Shown here in pieces: positions 35,123 through 42,344 of a DNA stretch of 64,000 nt. The DNA lies in NCBI GenBank assembly GCA_963815355.1, contig CAWFGJ010000005.1, positions 124,001 through 188,000 of the forward strand, read 5' to 3'. The DNA comes from JAPUEK01 sp963815355. Its GTDB lineage: Bacteria; Pseudomonadota; Alphaproteobacteria; Rhodobacterales; Rhodobacteraceae. Below the pieces are notes generated by a model. The model was not told the origin of the DNA. It worked only from the letters and a program-made list of their open reading frames with translations, and searched no databases. Position 1 is the stretch's first letter; the number at the start of each line of letters is the position of its first letter. A program made the position numbers and the translations under genes.

Positions 35123-36970
35123 ATGCTTAAAATCTCCGATATCACCTATTCCGTCGAAGGCCGCCCCCTGTTTGAGGGCGCGTCCGCAACCATTCCCACA
35201 GGCCACAAAGTGGGCCTTGTCGGGCGCAACGGCGCTGGCAAGACCACGCTGTTCCGCCTGATCAAGAAGGAACTGGCGTTGGAGGGTGGCGACATCACCA
35301 TGCCAAGCCGTGCCCGGATCGGCGGGGTGGCACAGGAAGTGCCATCGTCTTCGACCTCGCTTTTGGAAACGGTGCTAGCCGCCGACACCGAACGTGCTGC
35401 ACTGCTGGCCGAATCCGAAACCGCCCAAGACCCGCACCGCATCGCCGATATTCAGCACCGGCTGAACGACATCGACGCCTGGTCGGCCGAAGGCCGCGCG
35501 GCCAGCATTCTTAAAGGGCTTGGCTTTGACGCCGAGGCGCAACAGCGCCCCTGCTCTGATTTCTCGGGCGGCTGGCGGATGCGTGTGGCGCTGGCCGGCG
35601 TGCTGTTTGCCCAGCCGGACTATCTGCTGCTGGACGAACCGACCAACTATCTGGATCTTGAAGGCGCGCTTTGGCTGGAAAGCTATTTGCAGAAATACCC
35701 GCATACCGTGCTGATCATCAGCCACGATCGCGGCCTTTTGAACCGCGCCGTGGGCGGCATCTTGCATCTGGACAATCGCAAGCTGACCTATTGGACCGGC
35801 CCTTATGACCAGTTCGCACGTCAAATGGCCGAACGCCGCGCCGTCTTGCAGGCCGAAGCGAAAAAGCAAGACGCGCGGCGCGCGCATTTGCAAAGCTTTG
35901 TAGACCGCTTCAAAGCCAAGGCATCCAAGGCCGTGCAGGCGCAAAGCCGCGTGAAGATGCTGGAAAAGATGGAGGTGATCACCGCCCCCGAAGACGCAAA
36001 AAAGGTGGTTTTCAGCTTTCCCGAACCCGAAGAGCTTTCGCCCCCGATTATCAATATGGAAGGCGTCGCGGTTGGTTATGGCGGCGCTCCGGTCCTGAAA
36101 AAGCTGTCCTTGCGGATCGACCAGGATGACCGGATTGCCCTTTTGGGCCGCAACGGTGAAGGCAAGTCGACGCTGTCCAAATTGCTTGCGGGCAAGTTGT
36201 TGCCGGTTGAGGGCAAAATGGTCCGGTCCTCCAAGCTGCGGATCGGCTATTTTGCCCAGCATCAGGTCGATGAGCTGCACATCGACGAGACGCCGCTTCA
36301 GCACATCATGCGCCTGCGCCCTGCGGAGGGCCAACCCCGGCTGCGGGCGCGGCTCGCAGGTTTTGGCCTGATGGCCGATCAGGCGGAAACGGCAGTCGGG
36401 CGCCTGTCGGGCGGGCAGAAGGCGCGCTTGTCGTTGCTTTTGGCCACCATCGACGCGCCGCATTTGTTGATCCTCGACGAGCCGACCAACCACCTCGACA
36501 TGGAAAGCCGCGAGGCTTTGGTCGAAGCGTTGACAACCTATTCGGGCGCGGTTGTGCTGGTCAGCCACGATATGCACCTTTTGGGCCTCGTGGCGGATCG
36601 CCTTTGGCTGGTCAAAGGCGGGGCGGTCCAGCCCTATACCGAAGATCTTGAAGCCTACCGCCGCCAACTCCTTGCCGGAGATGAGGACGCCAAGCCTGAA
36701 CCAAAGCTGGTGGAAAAGCCCAAAAAGGTCAGCCGCGATGAGGTTCTGGCGCTACGCTCCGAGGTGCGAAAATGCGAGGACCGTTTGGGAAAACTGAATG
36801 AGATGCGCGACAAGCTGGCGAAAAAGCTGGCCGACCCAGAGCTGTATGAGGCGTCACGGATCGGCGAGCTGGAAACCTGGAACAAGAAATACGCCGAAGT
36901 GATGGGGGCGTTGGACCGCGCCGAGGCCATGTGGCTTAGCGCGCAGGAAAAGTTGGAAAAGGCCGCTTAA
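35123..36970 (+). CDS. ABC-F family ATP-binding protein
   Basis: This soluble tandem ATPase of the ABC-F family acts on ribosomes; some members give antibiotic resistance. The product is 615 residues. Domain 1 has Walker A GRNGAGKTT at 34-42, signature FSGGW near 146 and LLLDEPTN. Domain 2 has Walker A GRNGEGKST near 342, LSGGQKAR near 427 and LLILDEPTNHLDM near 448. An arginine/lysine-rich interdomain linker lies at about 235-300, and a coiled-coil C-terminal tail is at 540-615. The layout resembles Uup/YheS types rather than resistance proteins. Confidence 0.92.
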   Translation: MLKISDITYSVEGRPLFEGASATIPTGHKVGLVGRNGAGKTTLFRLIKKELALEGGDITMPSRARIGGVAQEVPSSSTSLLETVLAADTERAALLAESETAQDPHRIADIQHRLNDIDAWSAEGRAASILKGLGFDAEAQQRPCSDFSGGWRMRVALAGVLFAQPDYLLLDEPTNYLDLEGALWLESYLQKYPHTVLIISHDRGLLNRAVGGILHLDNRKLTYWTGPYDQFARQMAERRAVLQAEAKKQDARRAHLQSFVDRFKAKASKAVQAQSRVKMLEKMEVITAPEDAKKVVFSFPEPEELSPPIINMEGVAVGYGGAPVLKKLSLRIDQDDRIALLGRNGEGKSTLSKLLAGKLLPVEGKMVRSSKLRIGYFAQHQVDELHIDETPLQHIMRLRPAEGQPRLRARLAGFGLMADQAETAVGRLSGGQKARLSLLLATIDAPHLLILDEPTNHLDMESREALVEALTTYSGAVVLVSHDMHLLGLVADRLWLVKGGAVQPYTEDLEAYRRQLLAGDEDAKPEPKLVEKPKKVSRDEVLALRSEVRKCEDRLGKLNEMRDKLAKKLADPELYEASRIGELETWNKKYAEVMGALDRAEAMWLSAQEKLEKAA

Positions 36971-37082
36971 GCGGCTCGCAGACGCGACGGCCCGCTCAGC
37001 GCCCGGTTTTGCTTGACGGGCCTGTATGCGGCTGCGACCCTTGGGCAAGGTCATTGTCTCGCTTGGCCAAGTCAGGACCAAA

Positions 37083-37700
37083 ATGCCCGAAACCGCCTTT
37101 CTGATCACCGCCTTTGCCACGCTGTTCGTGGTCATCGATCCGCCCGGAATCGTGCCACTCTTCATCGCGTTGACCCAAGGCATGTCAAATGAGCGTCGCA
37201 AGGCGATGGCCCTGCGAGCCTGCCTTATCGCCGCAGCGCTGCTTTTGCTTTTCGGTCTGGCGGGGGAGTCGATCCTTGGCTTTGTGGGGATCTCAATGCC
37301 CGCGTTTCGCATCGCAGGTGGGATTTTGCTATTTCTGACAGCGCTGGACATGCTTTTTGAGCGCCGCACCCAGCGCCGTGAGGGGCAACAAGCCGACCCC
37401 GATCATGACCCGTCTGTTTTTCCCTTGGCCACACCGTTGATCGCGGGGCCGGGGGCCATCGCGTCGATGATTCTGCTGGTGGGGCAGGCGGGTAATAACT
37501 GGCCCGGAACGCTGGCTGTGCTGGGCCTGATGCTGGCAATGATGGCCGTCACCTACGCGTTTCTTTTGGCCTCGCCGCCGCTGGAAAGACTGCTGGGCCG
37601 TACGGGCACGATTGTGATCACGCGCCTGCTGGGGATGCTGCTCGCCGCTCTTTCCGTTCAGTTCGTGATCGACGGCGTGCGCGGCACAGGCTTGATCTGA
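37083..37700 (+). CDS. MarC family integral membrane protein
   Basis: The product is 205 residues with about six membrane helices. The family signature VVIDPPGIVPLFIALTQG is near residue 17, and PLATPLIAGPGAIAS near residue 120. The ATG at 37083 has AGGAC upstream; a frame 57 bases longer has no site and an unlike N-terminus. The family is of unknown function despite its name from multiple-antibiotic resistance. Confidence 0.88.
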   Translation: MPETAFLITAFATLFVVIDPPGIVPLFIALTQGMSNERRKAMALRACLIAAALLLLFGLAGESILGFVGISMPAFRIAGGILLFLTALDMLFERRTQRREGQQADPDHDPSVFPLATPLIAGPGAIASMILLVGQAGNNWPGTLAVLGLMLAMMAVTYAFLLASPPLERLLGRTGTIVITRLLGMLLAALSVQFVIDGVRGTGLI

Positions 37701-37760
37701 AGGTTTGTTGCATCAGGGCGGTGGCATGCCTATGTCTTTACCGACACAGAGGATACAGGT

Positions 37761-38336
37761 TTGGACAGTGATCAGATCGGACGGCTGGTCTATCTGGGCC
37801 TGCTACTGGCAGCACTTGGCGGCTGGCTGATGGTGGAATTCCGGCAGCGCCTTGGGCACAGCTTGCGGATTGCACTCGGCTGGGGGCTGATCTTTATGGC
37901 TGCGATGGCCGGATACGGTGTCTGGCAGGATTTGCGCCATGACATCCTGCCCCACCAGACGGTAACCCAATCCGGCGAGGTGCGGGTGCCGCGAGCGGCC
38001 GACGGGCACTACTACTTGCGCCTGACCATCTCTGGCACTGAGATCCCGTTTCTTGCCGATACCGGGGCCACAAACGTCGTGCTCTCGCCGTCAGATGCGC
38101 GCAGTCTGGGCCTTGATCCCGAGAATTTGCCCTATCTTGGCGAAGCAATGACCGCCAATGGCAAAGTGCGGACCGCACGCGTGACCTTGCCGTTGGTGGC
38201 ACTTGGGCCTTTCAGCGATGACAATCTGGGGGTCTGGGTGAACGAGGCGGACATGCAGAACTCGCTCTTGGGCATGGACTATCTGGGCCAATTCCATATC
38301 GAATTGGTGGGCGACACGATGATCCTGCGCCGGTAA
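37761..38336 (+). CDS. Retropepsin-like aspartic protease family protein
   Basis: The product is 191 residues. Two membrane helices lie at about 9-24 and 38-55, then a soluble domain has DTGA at 100-103 (FLADTGATNVVLS), the active-site motif of the retropepsin-like clan AA, and LLGMDYLGQFHIEL near 170. The start is an unusual TTG at 37761, with GAGGATACAGGT just upstream; there is no ATG or GTG in frame with better spacing. It matches small alphaproteobacterial proteins often filed as clan AA aspartic proteases; activity is unproven. Confidence 0.8.
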   Translation: MDSDQIGRLVYLGLLLAALGGWLMVEFRQRLGHSLRIALGWGLIFMAAMAGYGVWQDLRHDILPHQTVTQSGEVRVPRAADGHYYLRLTISGTEIPFLADTGATNVVLSPSDARSLGLDPENLPYLGEAMTANGKVRTARVTLPLVALGPFSDDNLGVWVNEADMQNSLLGMDYLGQFHIELVGDTMILRR

Positions 38337-38342
38337 GTCGCG

Positions 38343-38672
38343 CTAAGGTCGCGCGATAACACCCAGAATATTCAGGTGTTTTTCCAATTCGGACAGGGGT
38401 GATTTCACGACTTTGGCTTTCAGTGCATCAAAACGCTTGCGCAGCATCTTTTTCTCTTCCCCCTGACAATCGGTCCAGCGCCGGCCCTGTAGCCCCATCA
38501 CCAACACATAATACCCGATGAAATGCGGCGGCGTCCCGCTTTCCAAAAGCCGCAGATAGGCCGCATCCGGCCCGATCTCGCGGATTTCCTCGGCGGAGTG
38601 GATGCCGGCCTTGGCAAAGGCGGCCTCTGTGGCTGGGCCAAGATTTGGAATGGAAGAAACGGGGCTGGGCAT
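38343..38672 (-). CDS. TfoX C-terminal domain protein
   Basis: The product is 109 residues. SSIPNLGPATEAAFAKAGI and the following helices match the TfoX C-terminal (helix-hairpin-helix-like) domain. The N-terminal TfoX domain is missing, as in many alphaproteobacterial versions, so a direct competence role is not supported. It converges with the retropepsin-like gene (gap 6 bases). Confidence 0.82.
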   Translation of the reverse strand: MPSPVSSIPNLGPATEAAFAKAGIHSAEEIREIGPDAAYLRLLESGTPPHFIGYYVLVMGLQGRRWTDCQGEEKKMLRKRFDALKAKVVKSPLSELEKHLNILGVIARP

Positions 38673-38694
38673 CTGTGGGTCTACCGGATGTAAA

Positions 38695-38718
38695 AAGGCC
38701 AGCCTACCGGCTGGCCTT
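38695..38718 (-). terminator. Intrinsic terminator for the small-protein transcript
   Basis: AAGGCCAGCC at 38695-38704 pairs with GGCTGGCCTT at 38709-38718 (10 bp, loop TACC). On the minus strand it is followed by a run of five T (38696 to 38692). It ends the transcript of the small protein upstream. Confidence 0.8.
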
Positions 38719-38791
38719 GGTACTTCAAGGGGAGCCGCTAGGTTTCCTAAAACGGAAAGCCCCAGATCCGGCGTGAAGAGCGCCCGATCGC

Positions 38792-38932
38792 TTAGATCGA
38801 GGCCCAGTCGCGAATGATCGGCTTGGGCGTTGGGGTGCCGGCCTGCTGCTGGGTGGAAGAGGGGGAAGACTGGCCCTGTTGCGGGGCCGGGGATTGGGTG
38901 CCACCTTGTTGGGTGGACGGGTAGGAAGACAT
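38792..38932 (-). CDS. Small Ser/Gln/Pro/Thr-rich protein, 46 residues
   Basis: The ATG at 38932 starts MSSYPSTQQGGTQ and the frame ends IIRDWASI at a TAA. A GGAG ribosome site lies eight bases upstream. The N-terminal three quarters are low complexity and probably unfolded; the last eight residues are the most protein-like. A promoter-like TATAAT and a strong terminator frame the gene, so a discrete small transcript is likely. I recognise no family. A small RNA role for the same transcript cannot be excluded. Confidence 0.6.
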   Translation of the reverse strand: MSSYPSTQQGGTQSPAPQQGQSSPSSTQQQAGTPTPKPIIRDWASI

Positions 38933-39032
38933 TTGACTGCTCCGGTTTCGATTGCCCAGGCGTTCTGCCTGTGACGACGTTGCTCCCGGTTCAGGGCAAC
39001 AACTTGCCCGGAACATGAAGGAATTAAGACGA

Positions 39033-39059
39033 ATTATAGCTGGTTAGCGACCTGTTCAA
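39033..39059 (-). promoter_or_regulatory. Promoter of the small-protein gene
   Basis: On the minus strand TTGAAC (39059-39054) is followed 15 bases later by TATAAT (39038-39033), a perfect -10 with a slightly short spacer. The predicted start near 39026 gives a leader of about 95 bases to the ATG at 38932. The leader holds GGGCAA-N4-TTGCCC, which can fold. Confidence 0.45.
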
Positions 39060-39139
39060 CCCCCACGCGGCCCAATTCACCAAGAATGACGCGAAGGTGT
39101 GAAGTTTTGGCCGATTTCCGCTTGACCCATAGCGGCGCG

Positions 39140-39574
39140 TCAAGCGACCTTCAAAAGCCCCGCCAGCTCCGCGTTTCCTGACACCAGATCATCAACACTG
39201 ACCCCGTCAAGGCGGAAGTAAAACGCCTCAAGTGCTTCTGCGATCAGGCATTTCAAACGACAGGCCGCCGCAAGCGGGCAAACCTGCGCGGAGGCGTCAG
39301 AGCATTCGGTGAACGGCAACACGCTTTCAAAACTGCGAAACACTTCGCCAACTGAAATTTCATTTGCCGGGCGGCCAAGGGTAAGCCCGCCCGAGCGGCC
39401 GCGTTGCGTTTTGAGATAGCCTTTGCGGGCCAGCAGATGAATCACCTGTGCCAAATGGTTCTCTGACGCAGCGCAAGCGAGGGCCACCTCGGCTTTGCGG
39501 ACGGTCCGCCCTTCATTCACGGCGCAAAACATCAGCGTCCGCATGGCAAGGTTGGTTCGGGTGGTGAGCCGCAT
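39140..39574 (-). CDS. Rrf2 family transcriptional regulator, NsrR-like
   Basis: The product is 144 residues: a winged helix-turn-helix (RTNLAMRTLMFCAVN, then GRSGGLTLGRP) and a cysteine cluster C91-x7-C99-x5-C105 with an extra C109, the region that binds an Fe-S cluster in NsrR, IscR and RirA. The N-terminal sequence is closest in style to NsrR, a nitric-oxide sensor, but this cannot be fixed by eye. An FNR-type box lies 56 bases upstream. It is divergent from the glycogen operon; whether it acts on it is unknown. Confidence 0.88.
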   Translation of the reverse strand: MRLTTRTNLAMRTLMFCAVNEGRTVRKAEVALACAASENHLAQVIHLLARKGYLKTQRGRSGGLTLGRPANEISVGEVFRSFESVLPFTECSDASAQVCPLAAACRLKCLIAEALEAFYFRLDGVSVDDLVSGNAELAGLLKVA

Positions 39575-39629
39575 GAGACCTCCTCAGGGGATTCGCCTTT
39601 AACGATAGCTTGCCCGCCTACCTGGCGAA

Positions 39630-39643
39630 TTGATTCAGATCAG
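39630..39643. promoter_or_regulatory. FNR/CRP-family binding site
   Basis: TTGATTCAGATCAG matches the FNR-type consensus TTGAT-N4-ATCAA in nine of ten defined positions. It is centred 62 bases upstream of the Rrf2 regulator ATG, and about 310 bases before glgP. FnrL or an NNR-type regulator is the likely binder (inference). Confidence 0.5.
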
Positions 39644-39696
39644 AAATGGGAAATACTCTGTTGATCGAAACGCCCGGTTTTTGGGCGGCATTCGGC

Positions 39697-39708
39697 AACG
39701 TAAACGTT
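39697..39708. promoter_or_regulatory. Palindrome upstream of glgP
   Basis: AACGTAAACGTT is an inverted repeat AACGT-AA-ACGTT, 240 bases before glgP in a 372-base intergenic region. Sites with central A/T and CGTT arms fit LacI-family or similar regulators, but no known motif matches well. Confidence 0.35.
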
Positions 39709-39946
39709 ACAGTCTGCCCAAGCTGGCCCCGTCTACTTCAAAGCGATTTGGAAAAAGTCAGCCAGCGGACAAATTGCAAATATTTGCTAATGATCTTTGG
39801 GAATGTTTGCGGTAACATGAAAGCGGTTTGAGGTGATGCCTTGTGGAACTGTGCTGTTGCTTCGGTCCATCCCCGAACGCGGGTTGACGCTGGAACTGCG
39901 AGGCATAGGCTTCTTTTGAACCCAACATAAAACCCGGACGGACAGT

Positions 39947-42337
39947 GTGAACGATCAGAGCCTTACCCCCAATCTGCTGCAAAATGACGTGCTTCGGCAC
40001 CTGACGTTTACCTTGGCCAAGGATGCGGCGAACGCCAGCCGGTATGATTGGCGGATGGCTTTGTCCTACGCGATCCGCGACCGGATTGTAGAGCCGTGGT
40101 TTGCCTCAACCCGCCGGACTTGGGCCGAGGATCGCAAGCGCGTCTACTATCTGTCGATGGAGTTTCTGATTGGCCGCCTGCTGGAAGATGCGACGGTTAA
40201 CCTTGGCCTGCGCGACATGGCTGAAGAGGTCATGCAGGGCTTTGGTCAGGATTTCCGCCTGATCGTTGAAGACGAGCCTGACGCAGCGCTTGGCAACGGT
40301 GGCTTGGGGCGTTTGGCGGCCTGTTTCATGGAAAGCATGGCGACGGTGGGCTGCCCCGCCTACGGCTATGGTATCCGCTATGAGCACGGCCTGTTCCGTC
40401 AGCGCTTTGAGGGCGGTCATCAGATTGAGACGGCAGAAGACTGGCTGAAACAAACCCACCCGTGGGAATTTGCGCGCCCCGAAAGCGTCTATACCATCCC
40501 CTTCAAAGGCGAGATGCAAAGCCGCGATGGCCGCGACATCTGGGTGCCGGGTGAAACGGTTCTGGCCTCGGCCCATGACACGCCGGTCATTGGCTGGCAG
40601 GGCAAATGGGCAAACACGCTGCGCCTTTGGGAAGCGCAACCGACAACCATGTTCGATTTGGCCCGCTTTAACCGGGGCGACTACGCCGCCGCTGCCGAAC
40701 CGGAGGCTCTGGCTCGGACGTTAAGCCGGGTGCTTTACCCGGACGACACGACCTATCAAGGCAAAGAGCTGCGCCTGAAACAGGAATTCTTCCTGACCTC
40801 TGCCGCGCTGCAAGACATCTTGCGCCGATACAAGGCCAATCACAGCGACTTGCGCGCCTTGCCGAAATACGTGGCGATCCAAATGAACGACACGCATCCC
40901 GCGATTGCCGGACCAGAGCTTATCCGGCTGCTGATGGATGAGAACGGACTGGAATTTGAAGCGGCCCTCGACATTGCGCGCGACTGTCTGGGCTACACCA
41001 ACCACACGCTTTTGCCAGAAGCACTGGAACGTTGGGCAACCTATACGTTCGGAACCGTTCTGCCGCGCCACATGCAGATCGTCGAGCGGATCGACAGCTG
41101 GCACCGCCGCACCTTTAATCCGCCCCATTACATCGGCGTGGTCAAACACCACGAGGTCCGCATGGGTGAATTGGCCTTTGTCATGGCCCATAAGGTCAAC
41201 GGGGTTTCGGCTCTGCATTCCGATCTGGTCAAGAAGAACCTGTTCCCCGAGCTGGACAAGCTGCACCCCGGCCGGATCGTGAACCAGACCAACGGCGTGA
41301 CTCCGCGTCGCTGGCTCAAGATGGCCAACCGCCCGCTTGCTGGGCTGATCACGGAAAGCATCGGACAGGGCTGGGAAGACAATCTCGACAAATTGCGTGC
41401 GCTGGAACCGCTGGTAACGGACAAAGGGTTCCGCGACCGGTATGATGCAGCAAAGCGGCAAAACAAGGTTGCGTTGGGCCAATGGATCGCCACGGAATGC
41501 GGGGTCAGCGTTAACCCGGACGCGCTCTTTGATGTGCAGATCAAACGGATCCACGAATACAAGCGGCAACTGCTCAACATTCTGGAAACCATCGCGCATT
41601 GGCAAAATCTGCGCGCCAATCCAACGGCAAACTGGGTTCCACGGGTCAAGATCTTTGGCGGCAAATCGGCGCCCGGCTATGCAGTAGCCAAGGAAATAAT
41701 ACATCTTATCAACGATGTGGCGGCCACAATTAATGCCGATCCTGTGACGGGTGATTTGCTAAAGATTGTCTACCCTGCCAACTATAACGTCTCAATGGCG
41801 GAACGCCTGATCCCGGCGTCTGATCTGTCAGAGCAGATTTCCACGGCGGGCAAAGAGGCGTCCGGCACCGGCAACATGAAGTTCATGATGAATGGCGCAC
41901 CCACGATCGGCACGCTGGACGGTGCGAACGTGGAAATCCTGCAAGAGGTCGGGGCCGACAACTTCTTCCTGTTCGGCATGACCACCGAAGAGGCAATGAA
42001 ACGTCGCGAAGACCCCGATCATTCCCGCAAGGCGATTGAGGCGAGCAAGCCCTTGCAGGGCGTTCTGCAAATGATTGCCGAGGGCCGCTTTAGCCCGGAG
42101 CAGCCTGACCGTTATCATGATCTGGTGCACCGGATCTGGCATCACGATTATTTCCTCGTGGCCTCGGACTTCAACTCGTATCATGCCGCGCAGGCGCAGG
42201 TGGACACGGCCTACGCCGATCGCGACGCATGGGTTAAGATGGCGGCATTGAATACGGCCCGTTCCGGTTTTTTCTCATCAGACCGGACGATCCGCAGCTA
42301 TATGGCAGAAATCTGGGATATTCCTTCCGCTTTGTGA
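39947..42337 (+). CDS. glgP: Glycogen phosphorylase
   Basis: It releases glucose 1-phosphate from glycogen or maltodextrin ends. The protein has 796 residues, normal for bacterial GlgP. The PLP lysine is K645 in SGTGNMKFMMNGA, and DEPDAALGNGGLGRLA, NGVTPRRWL and VQIKRIHEYKRQLLN are other conserved segments. The start is GTG at 39947 with a weak ribosome site. It leads the operon glgP-glgB-glgC-glgA-glgX-pgm, all on the plus strand. Confidence 0.97.
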   Translation: MNDQSLTPNLLQNDVLRHLTFTLAKDAANASRYDWRMALSYAIRDRIVEPWFASTRRTWAEDRKRVYYLSMEFLIGRLLEDATVNLGLRDMAEEVMQGFGQDFRLIVEDEPDAALGNGGLGRLAACFMESMATVGCPAYGYGIRYEHGLFRQRFEGGHQIETAEDWLKQTHPWEFARPESVYTIPFKGEMQSRDGRDIWVPGETVLASAHDTPVIGWQGKWANTLRLWEAQPTTMFDLARFNRGDYAAAAEPEALARTLSRVLYPDDTTYQGKELRLKQEFFLTSAALQDILRRYKANHSDLRALPKYVAIQMNDTHPAIAGPELIRLLMDENGLEFEAALDIARDCLGYTNHTLLPEALERWATYTFGTVLPRHMQIVERIDSWHRRTFNPPHYIGVVKHHEVRMGELAFVMAHKVNGVSALHSDLVKKNLFPELDKLHPGRIVNQTNGVTPRRWLKMANRPLAGLITESIGQGWEDNLDKLRALEPLVTDKGFRDRYDAAKRQNKVALGQWIATECGVSVNPDALFDVQIKRIHEYKRQLLNILETIAHWQNLRANPTANWVPRVKIFGGKSAPGYAVAKEIIHLINDVAATINADPVTGDLLKIVYPANYNVSMAERLIPASDLSEQISTAGKEASGTGNMKFMMNGAPTIGTLDGANVEILQEVGADNFFLFGMTTEEAMKRREDPDHSRKAIEASKPLQGVLQMIAEGRFSPEQPDRYHDLVHRIWHHDYFLVASDFNSYHAAQAQVDTAYADRDAWVKMAALNTARSGFFSSDRTIRSYMAEIWDIPSAL

Positions 42338-42344
42338 GGGCGAC

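Larger units (their letters stand above)
39575..39946. other. Intergenic region before the glycogen operon, 372 bases
   Basis: This holds no convincing gene. Short frames on both strands lack ribosome sites. It does carry two palindromic sites, an FNR-type box (39630-39643) and AACGTAAACGTT (39697-39708), and a small stem CGCCC-N7-GGGCG near 39671-39687. It is the likely promoter region for the Rrf2 gene on one side and glgP on the other. Confidence 0.6.

Noticed and set aside
36971..37082. Possible longer MarC start at 37026
   Set aside because: The added residues are not membrane-like and the ATG at 37083 has the better ribosome site and family-like start.
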